5,963 nt of DNA from an uncultured Clostridia bacterium. GTDB taxonomy: Bacteria; Bacillota_A; Clostridia; UMGS1840; HGM11507. This document shows positions 1-5,963 of this stretch, piece by piece. The translations under genes were made by a program, and so were the position numbers. Below the pieces are notes generated by a model, which ran no database searches, was not told where the DNA came from, and saw nothing but the letters and a program-made list of their open reading frames with translations. The stretch spans positions 1-5,963 of the forward strand of contig CAKRUL010000100.1 in the NCBI GenBank assembly GCA_934403665.1, written 5' to 3'. How positions within the stretch are numbered: the first letter of the stretch is position 1; each line of letters begins with the position of its first letter.

Positions 1-180
1 GCATTGATGGTTGTCACTGTGCAAGCAGGAATTGCAACCGATACACGGCATCACTTGATAATCCGCAACCGAAATCATTTCCACCTGATGGCTTTTCCGG
101 GCGCCTCTTGCAAAAGCCTTTGCCAGCAGCTCGGTGTTTCCGTTCTTTCGCGGACTTCCAATCAAAATCAGTATGCGCAA
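1..180 (-). CDS. Flavodoxin-fold iron-sulfur flavoprotein / NAD(P)H-dependent FMN reductase-like protein (5' part only)
   Basis: Only the first 60 codons are in the window; the rest lies beyond its left edge. The protein opens with a hydrophobic beta strand followed by GSPRKNGNT (residues 8-16), the FMN phosphate-binding loop of the flavodoxin-like FMN reductase family. A cysteine cluster then reads PCIGCNSC (45-52), with a fourth cysteine at 60, giving CX2CX2CX7C. This resembles the compact motif that holds a 4Fe-4S cluster in archaeal and clostridial iron-sulfur flavoproteins. Such proteins move electrons between reduced carriers and quinones, FMN or oxygen species in the cytoplasm; the substrate cannot be told here. 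The start is TTG at 180, chosen because AAAGGAGG (195-188) sits 7 bases upstream and the family motif begins at once. It overlaps the end of the tetR-type gene by 13 bases, so the two are probably co-transcribed and translationally coupled. Confidence 0.85.
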   Translation of the reverse strand, partial: MRILILIGSPRKNGNTELLAKAFARGARKSHQVEMISVADYQVMPCIGCNSCLHSDNHQC

Positions 181-839
181 GTGGATTCCTCCTTTCCCTT
201 TGCAGGCATCGCATTCTGCGAAACGTGAAAGGTGCGGTAAAAAAGCCGCACATGTTCCTCCAATTTTTCCAGACATTCCGCTTCCCGCTCCGGCTGACGA
301 TCACAAACCCCCAACAGGGTGATGACCGGTGAAACATACATCATTGCCAACGCATCGGGATTCCCGTTTTGAATCTCGCCGTTTGCAATCAGACTTTGAA
401 AAATATCGGCATGATAGGCGATAAGCCGCTCCACAAATCTCTTGGAATACAATGCCGAAAGTTCCGGGGATCGAAACTGTTCGATGGTCATCATGCGGCG
501 AAACCGGCTGGTCGTCTTGTTGCGCAAGGAATAGCAAAAGATTTGATGAACCTTTTGCATCAGAAGCTCCTCTGTAATTGTCAAAAAGACGTCAAAATTC
601 TTCCCGGAATCCTGCACATGAATATCAATCGCATCGGTATATTTTTCATATTCCACAGCCGTCTCTTCCACAATCGCATCAAAAATAGCCTGCTTGCTTT
701 CATAATGATTATAAAGCGACGGCGCTTTAATCCCAACCGCCTTCGCAATTTCCCCCACACTGACCGAATCGTATCCGCGTGACGAAAACAACTCCAATGC
801 CTTTTCAAGAATTTTCTTTTTGGTATCCTCCTGCTTCAT
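168..839 (-). CDS. TetR/AcrR-family transcriptional repressor
   Basis: This 223-residue protein has the usual TetR size and layout. Residues about 6-58 form the N-terminal DNA-binding domain: a first helix (KKKILEKALELFSSRGYDS), then the helix-turn-helix SVGEIAKAVGIKAPSLYNHY (about 26-45) and the typical tail ESKQAIFDAI. The remainder is a helical ligand-binding and dimerisation domain containing RFRRMMTIEQFRSPEL, a stretch seen in clostridial members. The ligand is unknown. I chose the ATG at 839 because AAGGAG (850-845) lies 5 bases before it. An in-frame ATG at 860 would add seven residues, but it lies inside the operator, near the expected transcription start, and has no ribosome binding site. 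The gene has its own promoter with a palindromic operator, so it very likely represses itself and the flavoprotein gene that overlaps its 3' end. Confidence 0.93.
   Translation of the reverse strand: MKQEDTKKKILEKALELFSSRGYDSVSVGEIAKAVGIKAPSLYNHYESKQAIFDAIVEETAVEYEKYTDAIDIHVQDSGKNFDVFLTITEELLMQKVHQIFCYSLRNKTTSRFRRMMTIEQFRSPELSALYSKRFVERLIAYHADIFQSLIANGEIQNGNPDALAMMYVSPVITLLGVCDRQPEREAECLEKLEEHVRLFYRTFHVSQNAMPAKGKEESTCAY
188..195 (-). promoter_or_regulatory. Ribosome binding site of the flavoprotein gene
   Basis: AAAGGAGG on the minus strand is a near-perfect Shine-Dalgarno sequence, 7 bases before the TTG at 180-178. It lies inside the last codons of the TetR-type gene. It decides the start of the flavoprotein gene, for which no ATG is available at a sensible place. 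Confidence 0.8.
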
Positions 840-851
840 AACTTCTCCTTT

Positions 852-869
852 AACTAACATTCGTTAGTT
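852..869. promoter_or_regulatory. Predicted operator: perfect inverted repeat for the TetR-family repressor
   Basis: The arms AACTAAC (852-858) and GTTAGTT (863-869) are exact reverse complements around a 4-base centre. The palindrome begins 2 bases downstream of the -10 box and covers the expected transcription start (about 865). A dimeric TetR-family protein bound here would block initiation. ACTAAC-type arms are common in operators of this family. Binding by the adjacent repressor is inferred from position. Confidence 0.85.
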
Positions 870-871
870 TT

Positions 872-900
872 ATTGTAATACGGAATTTGTTTCTTGTCAA
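872..900 (-). promoter_or_regulatory. Sigma-A-type promoter of the repressor-flavoprotein operon
   Basis: On the minus strand a perfect -35 box TTGACA (900-895) is followed by a 17-base spacer and a -10 box TACAAT (877-872). One mismatch to the vegetative consensus and ideal spacing predict a strong promoter that needs the operator just downstream to keep it in check. Transcription should start near 865. Confidence 0.88.
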
Positions 901-943
901 TCTTTTCGGGAAATTTCTTAAAATCAAGGCGAAGAATCAGAAA

Positions 944-970
944 CGGCGGCTCTGTTCCCCAAAGCCGCCG
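944..970 (-). terminator. Probable intrinsic terminator of the transporter operon
   Basis: CGGCGGC (944-950) and GCCGCCG (964-970) form a 7-bp all-GC stem, extended to 8 bp by 951:963. Read on the minus strand, the stem is followed by TTTCTGATTCTT, a broken U-rich tail. It lies 65 bases after the permease stop codon and before the promoter of the next operon, where a terminator is expected. The imperfect U tract lowers confidence. Confidence 0.6.
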
Positions 971-1034
971 CTACACCTATCAAAATTTCACTTTTTACAC
1001 GATCCGGGAGAAGAAAAATCTCCACTTTTTTGCC

Positions 1035-3560
1035 CTATTCACTCAGCCGCAGTCTGCTTACAATGCTTGTTCTGCACATTTTATCATAACAGACAGAAGG
1101 GATAAGCACCGAAAGAACAGCGAGAAGGAGAAAGGTCAGAACCAGCGGCATGACGGTGAAATGATAGGTGAAAAACCACATCTGATTGGAAAGCGCCAAG
1201 ACAAAGACATAGCTTAACACACTGCCTGCCGTCAGTGTAAACCCGGCGGAGAGAGCCGAATAACAGACACCCTCGCAGAGAAGCATCTTTTTGAGCTGAA
1301 TGCCCGTCATTCCGATGGACTGCAGCATTGCAAACTCATGCTGTCTTGCAGAAATAGAGGTCATCATGGAATTGATAAAATTCAAGATGCCGATTAACCC
1401 CAACAGAAAGCTTAAAATGCCGCCGATCATCAAATACATGTTTTGTGCATCGCGAAAGCTTTCCACATAGCCGGAGCGCGCTTTGTAAGTAAGATTCGGA
1501 TGAACGGTTTCACAAACCTGTTTCACCCATTGTTCCACATCGTCGTATTTTTCGTTTTCCACGTTAAAAGACAGATTGAAAGCGTTTGTCTCTCCGGTTT
1601 GTGCGATAAATTCGCTTGCGCTCATGGTGAAATATACGTCTAACAGACTGGAATACTGTGGTCCGAGCGCATACGCAATGTCCCCGATTGCCATCACCTC
1701 ATACTCTTTTGTGCGGCCGTTTCCGAAACCAATCGTGACTTTGTCCCCCACATTGTAATAACGTCCGCTTCCATCGTCCGCATAGGAGGAAACGATGATT
1801 CCCTTTCCGCTTTGAAACCGCTCCGCATCAAAGGTTCCGTCATAGATCTGCAGCTTATCTGCCGCAATTCCATCCACACCGTAAAGACGCGAAATCATTC
1901 TGCGGTTTTCTTGGATGTCGCGCACCAGCTGCCCCACATATTTTTCAGGAAGCTCCGCCCGATAGTCCTCGCAGATTTTTTTGGCATTTTCCCAAGCTGT
2001 CTCGCTTAAGCGGTGTGTTTGCTCCTTCATATAAACACAACCCGTTTCCCGGACACCGTCCAGCTTCTCCGTTTCATGAATCAGTTCCGGCGCGATGCTG
2101 TCAAAATGCCGTTCGGTGCCTGCGGCAGACAGAATGGTTTGATCCGTAATGTAAAAATCCGATACCACACTGTTCTGGAGATATTTGTCCAGATCAAAGC
2201 CCCGGCTGAGTGTCACTGTAACATTCAGAAGAATCATCGACAAGGAAATCGAGAGAATAACCGAAATTGCCTTTTTGGGCGTTCTTTTGATCGCATCATA
2301 AGCCATTGAGATACAGGTGATCTTTGCGGTTTTCTTTTTTTGTTTTTTGGGATTCCGCTTTTCCGTATAGCGAACGGCATCCATCGACGAAATCTTTGCA
2401 ACATACCGGCAAGGCTTAATACAGCTTATCATTACGGTCAAAAACGTAAAAATTGCGCCGCCGGCAAACACGATCGGACTTGCCGAAACACCGTAATGAT
2501 GAATCGTTGTTGTCTGTAAAACGACGGGCACCAATCCAAAGGAAAGCAGAAATCCCAACAGCAGTCCGGCAGGGATTCCGACAACGCACAAAAACGCCGC
2601 CTGCTTTCGCACAATTTTTTTCAGCTGCCGATTCGTTGTGCCGATTGTTTTTAATAAGCCGTAAAACCGGATATCGCGCGAAACCGAAATATAGAATATG
2701 TTATAAATAATCAGATAGGACGAAAGCATAATCAGAAGAAATATGCCAAGAATCAAAGACACGGTCTCCGCATCAACCTCCGAGGCAGCATATGCCCAGT
2801 TGACTCCCTCTGTCACACTTTCATCAAAACCGCATCGTTCCTTCAGCTTCTGCATTTGCCCTTCAATGTCAAACGCAGAGGAAAACCACAAAGCGGGATG
2901 GACGGAGCCTGCTTCAAAGGAATATTCTCCAAATTCTTCCGGCACATCCTCCCAAGCCGGAGCAACCTTGTCGGCAAACGCTTCAGAAACAAACGCCTGG
3001 TTGGCAAGCATAATGTCATCGACACTCCAATAGCCGCACAAGATGAAAACTTCTTCATATTTTTTGCCGTTTGCCGTGAAGGTAAGCGGAACCGCTTCTC
3101 CAAGCCTGCGCTGGATTCCAAGTGCATCCAAAACCTGTACGGTGGTCGCAAGTTCCATTCCTTTTTCAGGCAGTCTGCCGATTGTCGGCAGGGAAAAAGA
3201 CCACTCCGCAGACTTTTCTTCCGTGTATCGAATCTCGGTATAGGTTTTGGAAAGCTCCGGATTTTCCGCCGTGCCCACCATTCTATTATAGGAAATATCC
3301 CGGATGCCCGGATCGCTCTTCAAAACCTCATATTGCGGCTGGGTAAGATACTTAAAGCCTCCGTGCGCTTTGGTTCCGACCTGACGCATCGTTGTTTGCT
3401 GAAGAGAGTTTAGCGCACTCATTCCGATGCTGAAAACCGTGGTGAACAAAATTGCGGTCAAAAGAATCGCAAACAAGCCGATGATATTCCGCGTTTTGTT
3501 ATATCGAAACGTCCGTTTTGCAATTCTTTGAATGGTCTTTCTGCTATTAACACGATACAT
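1035..3560 (-). CDS. FtsX-type ABC transporter permease with two large extracytoplasmic domains
   Basis: This 841-residue membrane protein is the transmembrane partner of the ATPase encoded before it. Hydrophobic segments predict eight helices, near residues 26-49, 268-293, 321-349, 360-380, 432-452, 708-734, 762-790 and 802-825. Helices 1 and 2 enclose an extracytoplasmic domain of about 215 residues, and helices 5 and 6 one of about 255. A basic linker (about 381-430) joins the halves. Each half carries an FtsX signature after its domain: YGLLKTIGTTNRQLKK (about 300-315) and FAMLQSIGMTGIQLKK (about 743-758). This is a duplicated FtsX arrangement. It differs from BceB-type peptide-antibiotic permeases, which have ten helices and one large domain. 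Such proteins act in lipid, lipoprotein, peptide or drug handling, or as mechanical transmitters; the substrate is unknown. The ATG at 3560 is preferred: AGGTGA (3571-3566) precedes it and it overlaps the ATPase gene by 14 bases. Confidence 0.93.
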   Translation of the reverse strand: MYRVNSRKTIQRIAKRTFRYNKTRNIIGLFAILLTAILFTTVFSIGMSALNSLQQTTMRQVGTKAHGGFKYLTQPQYEVLKSDPGIRDISYNRMVGTAENPELSKTYTEIRYTEEKSAEWSFSLPTIGRLPEKGMELATTVQVLDALGIQRRLGEAVPLTFTANGKKYEEVFILCGYWSVDDIMLANQAFVSEAFADKVAPAWEDVPEEFGEYSFEAGSVHPALWFSSAFDIEGQMQKLKERCGFDESVTEGVNWAYAASEVDAETVSLILGIFLLIMLSSYLIIYNIFYISVSRDIRFYGLLKTIGTTNRQLKKIVRKQAAFLCVVGIPAGLLLGFLLSFGLVPVVLQTTTIHHYGVSASPIVFAGGAIFTFLTVMISCIKPCRYVAKISSMDAVRYTEKRNPKKQKKKTAKITCISMAYDAIKRTPKKAISVILSISLSMILLNVTVTLSRGFDLDKYLQNSVVSDFYITDQTILSAAGTERHFDSIAPELIHETEKLDGVRETGCVYMKEQTHRLSETAWENAKKICEDYRAELPEKYVGQLVRDIQENRRMISRLYGVDGIAADKLQIYDGTFDAERFQSGKGIIVSSYADDGSGRYYNVGDKVTIGFGNGRTKEYEVMAIGDIAYALGPQYSSLLDVYFTMSASEFIAQTGETNAFNLSFNVENEKYDDVEQWVKQVCETVHPNLTYKARSGYVESFRDAQNMYLMIGGILSFLLGLIGILNFINSMMTSISARQHEFAMLQSIGMTGIQLKKMLLCEGVCYSALSAGFTLTAGSVLSYVFVLALSNQMWFFTYHFTVMPLVLTFLLLAVLSVLIPSVCYDKMCRTSIVSRLRLSE

Positions 3561-4230
3561 TGTGCTCACCTGCAATTCTGCCATCTTCAATCCGAATCGT
3601 TCGGTCTGCCATTTGTGCAATCGCATCGTTGTGGGTAATCATCACGATGGTTTGCTTGAATGCATCGCTTGTAATCTTCATCAGCCCCAGAACATCCAGG
3701 CTTGTTTTGCTGTCGAGATTGCCTGTGGGTTCATCGGCAAGAACGATGGCAGGCTTCGCCGCAAGCGCCCGTGCAATGGCAACCCTTTGCTGTTGTCCCC
3801 CCGAAAGCTGAGACGGAAGCCGGTTTTCTTTTCCGGAAAGTCCAAGAACCTCCATCACCGTTTCCGTATGCTTTTGATCCACTTTGTTTCCATCCAGCTC
3901 AACCGGCAGGACAATATTTTCATACACATTCAATGTCGGAATCAGGTTATAGCTTTGAAAGATAAATCCGACCTTTCTCCGTCTGAAGATGGTCAAGGCA
4001 TTGTCGTCCAGCGAAAAAATATCTTTTTCTGTGCGCAGCACCTTTCCCTCAGTGGGACGGTCCAGTCCGCCCAGCAAATGTAAAAGCGTTGACTTTCCGC
4101 TTCCCGATGTGCCGACGATTGCAACAAATTCTCCATCCGCCACCGAGAGACTGACCCCATCCAGCGCCTTCACACAGTTGTCTCCGCTGCCATAATATTT
4201 TTTTAGATTTTGTGCTTGTAAAATACACAT
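3547..4230 (-). CDS. ABC transporter ATP-binding protein (LolD/MacB-like family)
   Basis: This 227-residue cytoplasmic ATPase powers the FtsX-type permease whose gene overlaps its end. All catalytic motifs are intact: Walker A GTSGSGKST (40-48), Q-loop Q92 in GFIFQSYNLIP, signature LSGGQQQR (142-149), Walker B IVLADEPT (162-169) with catalytic E167, D-loop NLDS (171-174) and H-loop H200. The length and the sequence DEPTGNLDS are typical of the LolD/MacB/FtsE group that pairs with FtsX-type permeases. The ATG at 4230 is chosen because GGAGGG (4243-4238) lies 7 bases upstream. An earlier in-frame ATG at 4266 overlaps the probable -10 box and has no ribosome binding site. The gap upstream holds a probable regulated promoter, so this gene and the permease can be expressed separately from the two-component genes. 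Confidence 0.96.
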   Translation of the reverse strand: MCILQAQNLKKYYGSGDNCVKALDGVSLSVADGEFVAIVGTSGSGKSTLLHLLGGLDRPTEGKVLRTEKDIFSLDDNALTIFRRRKVGFIFQSYNLIPTLNVYENIVLPVELDGNKVDQKHTETVMEVLGLSGKENRLPSQLSGGQQQRVAIARALAAKPAIVLADEPTGNLDSKTSLDVLGLMKITSDAFKQTIVMITHNDAIAQMADRTIRIEDGRIAGEHNVSC

Positions 4231-4237
4231 TTGTAAT

Positions 4238-4243
4238 CCCTCC
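4238..4243 (-). promoter_or_regulatory. Ribosome binding site of the ABC ATPase gene
   Basis: GGAGGG on the minus strand, 7 bases before the ATG at 4230. It fixes the start 12 codons downstream of the longest open frame and fits a leader of about 28 bases from the promoter at 4265-4270. Confidence 0.8.
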
Positions 4244-4264
4244 AATACTGCTTTTGCAATATTC

Positions 4265-4270
4265 ATTATA
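4265..4270 (-). promoter_or_regulatory. -10 box of a probable regulated promoter for the ABC genes
   Basis: A perfect TATAAT lies in the 73-base gap between kinase and ATPase. The hexamer at 17-base spacing (4293-4288) reads AGATTT and is no -35 box; TTGAGA at 4289-4284 is too close, at 13 bases. A good -10 with no -35 is typical of activator-dependent promoters. Transcription would start near 4258, leaving a short leader with the ribosome binding site. Confidence 0.6.
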
Positions 4271-4279
4271 GCAGAGGAT

Positions 4280-4301
4280 TCTTTCTCAAATCTTTCGGAA
4301 A
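4280..4301 (-). promoter_or_regulatory. Tandem 11-bp direct repeats: predicted response-regulator binding site
   Basis: On the minus strand the units TTTCCGAAAGA (4301-4291) and TTTGAGAAAGA (4290-4280) are adjacent and match at 9 of 11 positions. OmpR/PhoB-family regulators bind as head-to-tail dimers to direct repeats of 10-11 bp, often in place of the -35 element. These repeats span the expected -35 position and end 9 bases before TATAAT. The likely binder is the regulator encoded at 5212-5862; this is inferred from spacing and context. Confidence 0.55.
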
Positions 4302-4303
4302 CC

Positions 4304-5215
4304 TTACAGTTTTGACATATTTGCCTGTTTCGGGAGGAATACAGAAAAGGTTGACCCTTGGTTCTTTTCTGAAACGACCTTCACATATCCGCCCTGTTTT
4401 GCTATGATTTCACGGGATAAATACAAGCCGATTCCGACCCCCGGACAATCACTTACCATGGACGAGCGGTAAAAACGGGTGAATATTTTCGGAAAGTCCT
4501 CTTCCTCGATTCCGATTCCGTCATCCGCAATGTCAATTTTCACGAACAGTTCATACGGCATTGCCGATAGAATAACGTGTCCCCCGGGCGGAGTATATTT
4601 GATGGCATTGTCCACAATGTTGGACATCGCCTCCAACGTCCATTTGAAATCAAAAAGAGCCGTCATATTTCCGGGATTCTCTATTTTCAACTCAATATTC
4701 TTTTGCCTTGCCCTGCTTTCAAAATCCAGATGGCGGAAAAGTTCTTCAATGGAATGCTCCTTCGGCGATACCGATACGATGCCATTTTCCAACCGGGAAA
4801 TTTTGATCAGCGATCGAATCAAAAAATTTAGTTTTTCGGTCTGTGTCTCAATATGTCCGGCAAGCTTTCGCGCATTTTCACTTAAGCCATCGTCATCACA
4901 TAAGAGCTGCGCATAGAGCAAAATATTTGCAATCGGCGTCTTTGTTTGATGCGAAATGTCCGAAATCAGGGATTTGATCGTCTCCTTTTCCGAATTGATC
5001 TGGGCAAGCGAGGTTTTGCCGGCGGATAAATAACAATACGTTTTTGTTTCGATTTTCGATAGCCGCTTTTCACTGAATTCCGATTCGGTAAAAGTATTTG
5101 CCAGCGCAGCGTCAAGCATTGCGTCCAAACGGTTCAGCATTTTGATCTGCCCGAAATGCTGAATGAGGAGCATACAAATCAGCAGAAAAATCACAGATAA
5201 GAAAAAGATCATCAT
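4304..5215 (-). CDS. Sensor histidine kinase with a minimal membrane anchor
   Basis: This 303-residue kinase should phosphorylate the regulator encoded just upstream. One hydrophobic helix (about residues 3-19) is followed by basic residues, suggesting a short outside N-terminus and a cytoplasmic remainder. There is no extracytoplasmic loop and no recognisable PAS or GAF domain. The dimerisation domain holds the H-box DISHQTKTPIANI, with the probable phosphorylated residue H89. The ATPase domain shows the N box SNIVDNAIKYTP (198-209, N203), G1 DDGIGI (231-236), the F box FTRFYR (245-250) and G2 GVGIGLYLS (259-267), so it is complete. The residue after H89 is glutamine where most HisKA kinases have an acidic residue. 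The start ATG at 5215 overlaps the regulator stop (ATGA), with a GGAGAGG-like ribosome binding site just before it. The next codon is also ATG and could serve. Confidence 0.95.
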   Translation of the reverse strand: MMIFFLSVIFLLICMLLIQHFGQIKMLNRLDAMLDAALANTFTESEFSEKRLSKIETKTYCYLSAGKTSLAQINSEKETIKSLISDISHQTKTPIANILLYAQLLCDDDGLSENARKLAGHIETQTEKLNFLIRSLIKISRLENGIVSVSPKEHSIEELFRHLDFESRARQKNIELKIENPGNMTALFDFKWTLEAMSNIVDNAIKYTPPGGHVILSAMPYELFVKIDIADDGIGIEEEDFPKIFTRFYRSSMVSDCPGVGIGLYLSREIIAKQGGYVKVVSEKNQGSTFSVFLPKQANMSKL

Positions 5216-5862
5216 TTTATCCTCTCCAATTCATAGCCGATGCCGTAAACTGTCTTAATCGGAAGTCCGGGCAGTTTCTGCCGAAGCCGCTTTACGGAAA
5301 CGGACAAAGCGTTCTCCTCCACAAACTCCGCACCATCCGTCCATACGCGGTCAATCAGCGTGTTGCGCGGCATCGTTTTTCCGATATTCTGCATCAGTAT
5401 CTTTAATAACCTTTGCTCGGTTTTGCTCAGCTCAACCGGAATATCATCACAAGTAAATTTCATATTTTCAAAATCAAAAACAAAATTCCCATATCGAAAA
5501 ACGTCTGCATGCTCCTGTTTTCTTCGGATGACGGCGTTCACCCTCGCGCGGAGCACAGCAAGGGAAAAGGGTTTTGTGATGTAATCGTCTGCGCCGCTCT
5601 CTAAGCCGGTTACAATATCAAGCTCCATATCGTCGGCAGTGAGAAAGATAATCGGCACTTTGCTGTATGCTCTGATTTCTCTGCAAAAATCAACACCGCT
5701 GCCATCGGAAAGGTTTTTATCCAGAAGAATCAGGTCAGGGTTCGCCTCCAGCCGGCTCTGCGCCTCCTGTATGCAATAGGCTTGCAAAACCTCGCAATTG
5801 GGAAAGGATAACGCAATTCCGTTATTCAACACCCGGTCGTCTTCCACAATCAATAGTTTCAT
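5212..5862 (-). CDS. OmpR/PhoB-family response regulator
   Basis: This 216-residue cytoplasmic regulator is the partner of the overlapping kinase gene. Its receiver domain (about 1-113) has the acidic cluster E7, D8, D9, the phosphoacceptor D48 in LILLDKNLSDGSG, the switch residue T75 in FLTADD and K97 in TKPFS. The C-terminal winged-helix domain (about 122-214) has KTEQRLLKIL, a probable recognition helix near ENALSVSVKRLRQKL and the final hairpin KTVYGIGYELER. It most likely activates the transporter genes downstream. The ATG at 5862 is chosen because the receiver fold starts at once (MKLLIVEDD) and AAAGGA (5876-5871) lies 8 bases upstream. The open frame continues upstream with no good start. 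A TAGAAT (5960-5955) could be a -10 box, but its -35 position falls outside the window, so the main promoter cannot be judged. Confidence 0.96.
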   Translation of the reverse strand: MKLLIVEDDRVLNNGIALSFPNCEVLQAYCIQEAQSRLEANPDLILLDKNLSDGSGVDFCREIRAYSKVPIIFLTADDMELDIVTGLESGADDYITKPFSLAVLRARVNAVIRRKQEHADVFRYGNFVFDFENMKFTCDDIPVELSKTEQRLLKILMQNIGKTMPRNTLIDRVWTDGAEFVEENALSVSVKRLRQKLPGLPIKTVYGIGYELERIK

Positions 5863-5963
5863 TTTTATTTTCCTTTCTGCATACGACAAACATGATGAAT
5901 GCCGCTTTTCTATCCCCGTTTTTCTGCATCGCTTTTGTTGCCGCTTGTACCTGTATTCTACCT

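Noticed and set aside
1007..1030. A plus-strand hairpin (GGAGA at 1007-1011 with TCTCC at 1019-1023) followed by a run of six T, resembling a terminator for rightward transcription.
   Set aside because: The stem is only 5 bp, and there is no plus-strand gene to its left that would need it. In the minus direction no U tract follows.
2856..3413. A 185-codon plus-strand open frame opposite the permease gene.
   Set aside because: It is antisense to a clearly real gene, has no recognisable domain, and its composition fits a reverse-strand shadow of that gene.
4304..4317. TGTCA and TGTAA motifs 9 bases apart at the end of the kinase gene (4317-4313 and 4308-4304), considered as an extra regulator site.
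   Set aside because: They fall within the last kinase codons, the spacing is not 10-11 bp, and the match is too short to support a call. The repeats at 4280-4301 are a better candidate.
1035..5862. Assignment of the four-gene module as a canonical BceRS-BceAB antibiotic-sensing and resistance system.
   Set aside because: The gene content is similar, but the permease has eight predicted helices with two external domains where BceB has ten helices and one, and the kinase has one helix where BceS has two.
5874..5929. A 9-base direct repeat (TTTCTGCAT at 5874-5882 and 5921-5929) upstream of the response regulator, considered as an autoregulatory site.
   Set aside because: The 47-base spacing does not fit an OmpR-type tandem site, one copy overlaps the ribosome binding site, and it does not match the repeats before the ABC genes.
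5892..5963. A plus-strand open frame starting ATGATGAAT and running hydrophobic to the right edge, which could be the signal peptide of a divergent gene.
   Set aside because: There is no ribosome binding site before the ATG, only 24 codons are visible, and the residues match no family I recognise. It is probably chance in the leader of the response regulator gene.

Overview
The window looks like chromosomal DNA of a low-to-mid G+C Gram-positive bacterium, most likely a Clostridia-type Bacillota. The reasons are strong AGGAGG-like ribosome binding sites, consensus sigma-A promoter boxes, a TTG start codon, and protein families typical of that group: a short sensor kinase beside an FtsX-type ABC transporter, and a flavodoxin-like iron-sulfur flavoprotein. 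The organism is inferred from style only; no rRNA or other marker gene is present. Every recognisable gene lies on the minus strand, so the gene order in transcription runs from right to left.

Right block (5862 down to 1035): a four-gene signalling and transport module. It starts with an OmpR/PhoB-type response regulator (5212-5862). A small one-helix sensor histidine kinase follows (4304-5215), overlapping the regulator by 4 bases (ATGA). After a 73-base gap come an ABC ATPase (3547-4230) and an 841-residue FtsX-type permease with two large extracytoplasmic domains (1035-3560), which overlap by 14 bases. The gap between kinase and ATPase holds a TATAAT box without a good -35. At the expected -35 position there is instead a pair of 11-bp direct repeats, the arrangement expected of a promoter switched on by an OmpR-family regulator. 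The simplest reading is that the kinase and regulator induce the transporter. A GC-rich hairpin (944-970) probably ends the transcript after the permease.

Left block (900 down to 1): a separate two-gene unit. A near-perfect sigma-A promoter (TTGACA, 17-bp spacer, TACAAT) is followed directly by a perfect inverted repeat (852-869) that should be the operator of the TetR-family repressor encoded next (168-839). The repressor gene overlaps the start of a flavodoxin-fold iron-sulfur flavoprotein or NAD(P)H:FMN reductase-like gene (1-180). That gene starts at TTG behind a strong ribosome binding site inside the repressor gene and is cut by the window edge after 60 codons. This unit looks like a self-repressed redox or stress-response operon.

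No mobile element, CRISPR array, tRNA or rRNA was seen. The component families are known. The less ordinary points are the predicted regulator site before the transporter genes, the near absence of a sensor domain in the kinase, its altered H-box, and the overlap-coupled repressor-flavoprotein pair.
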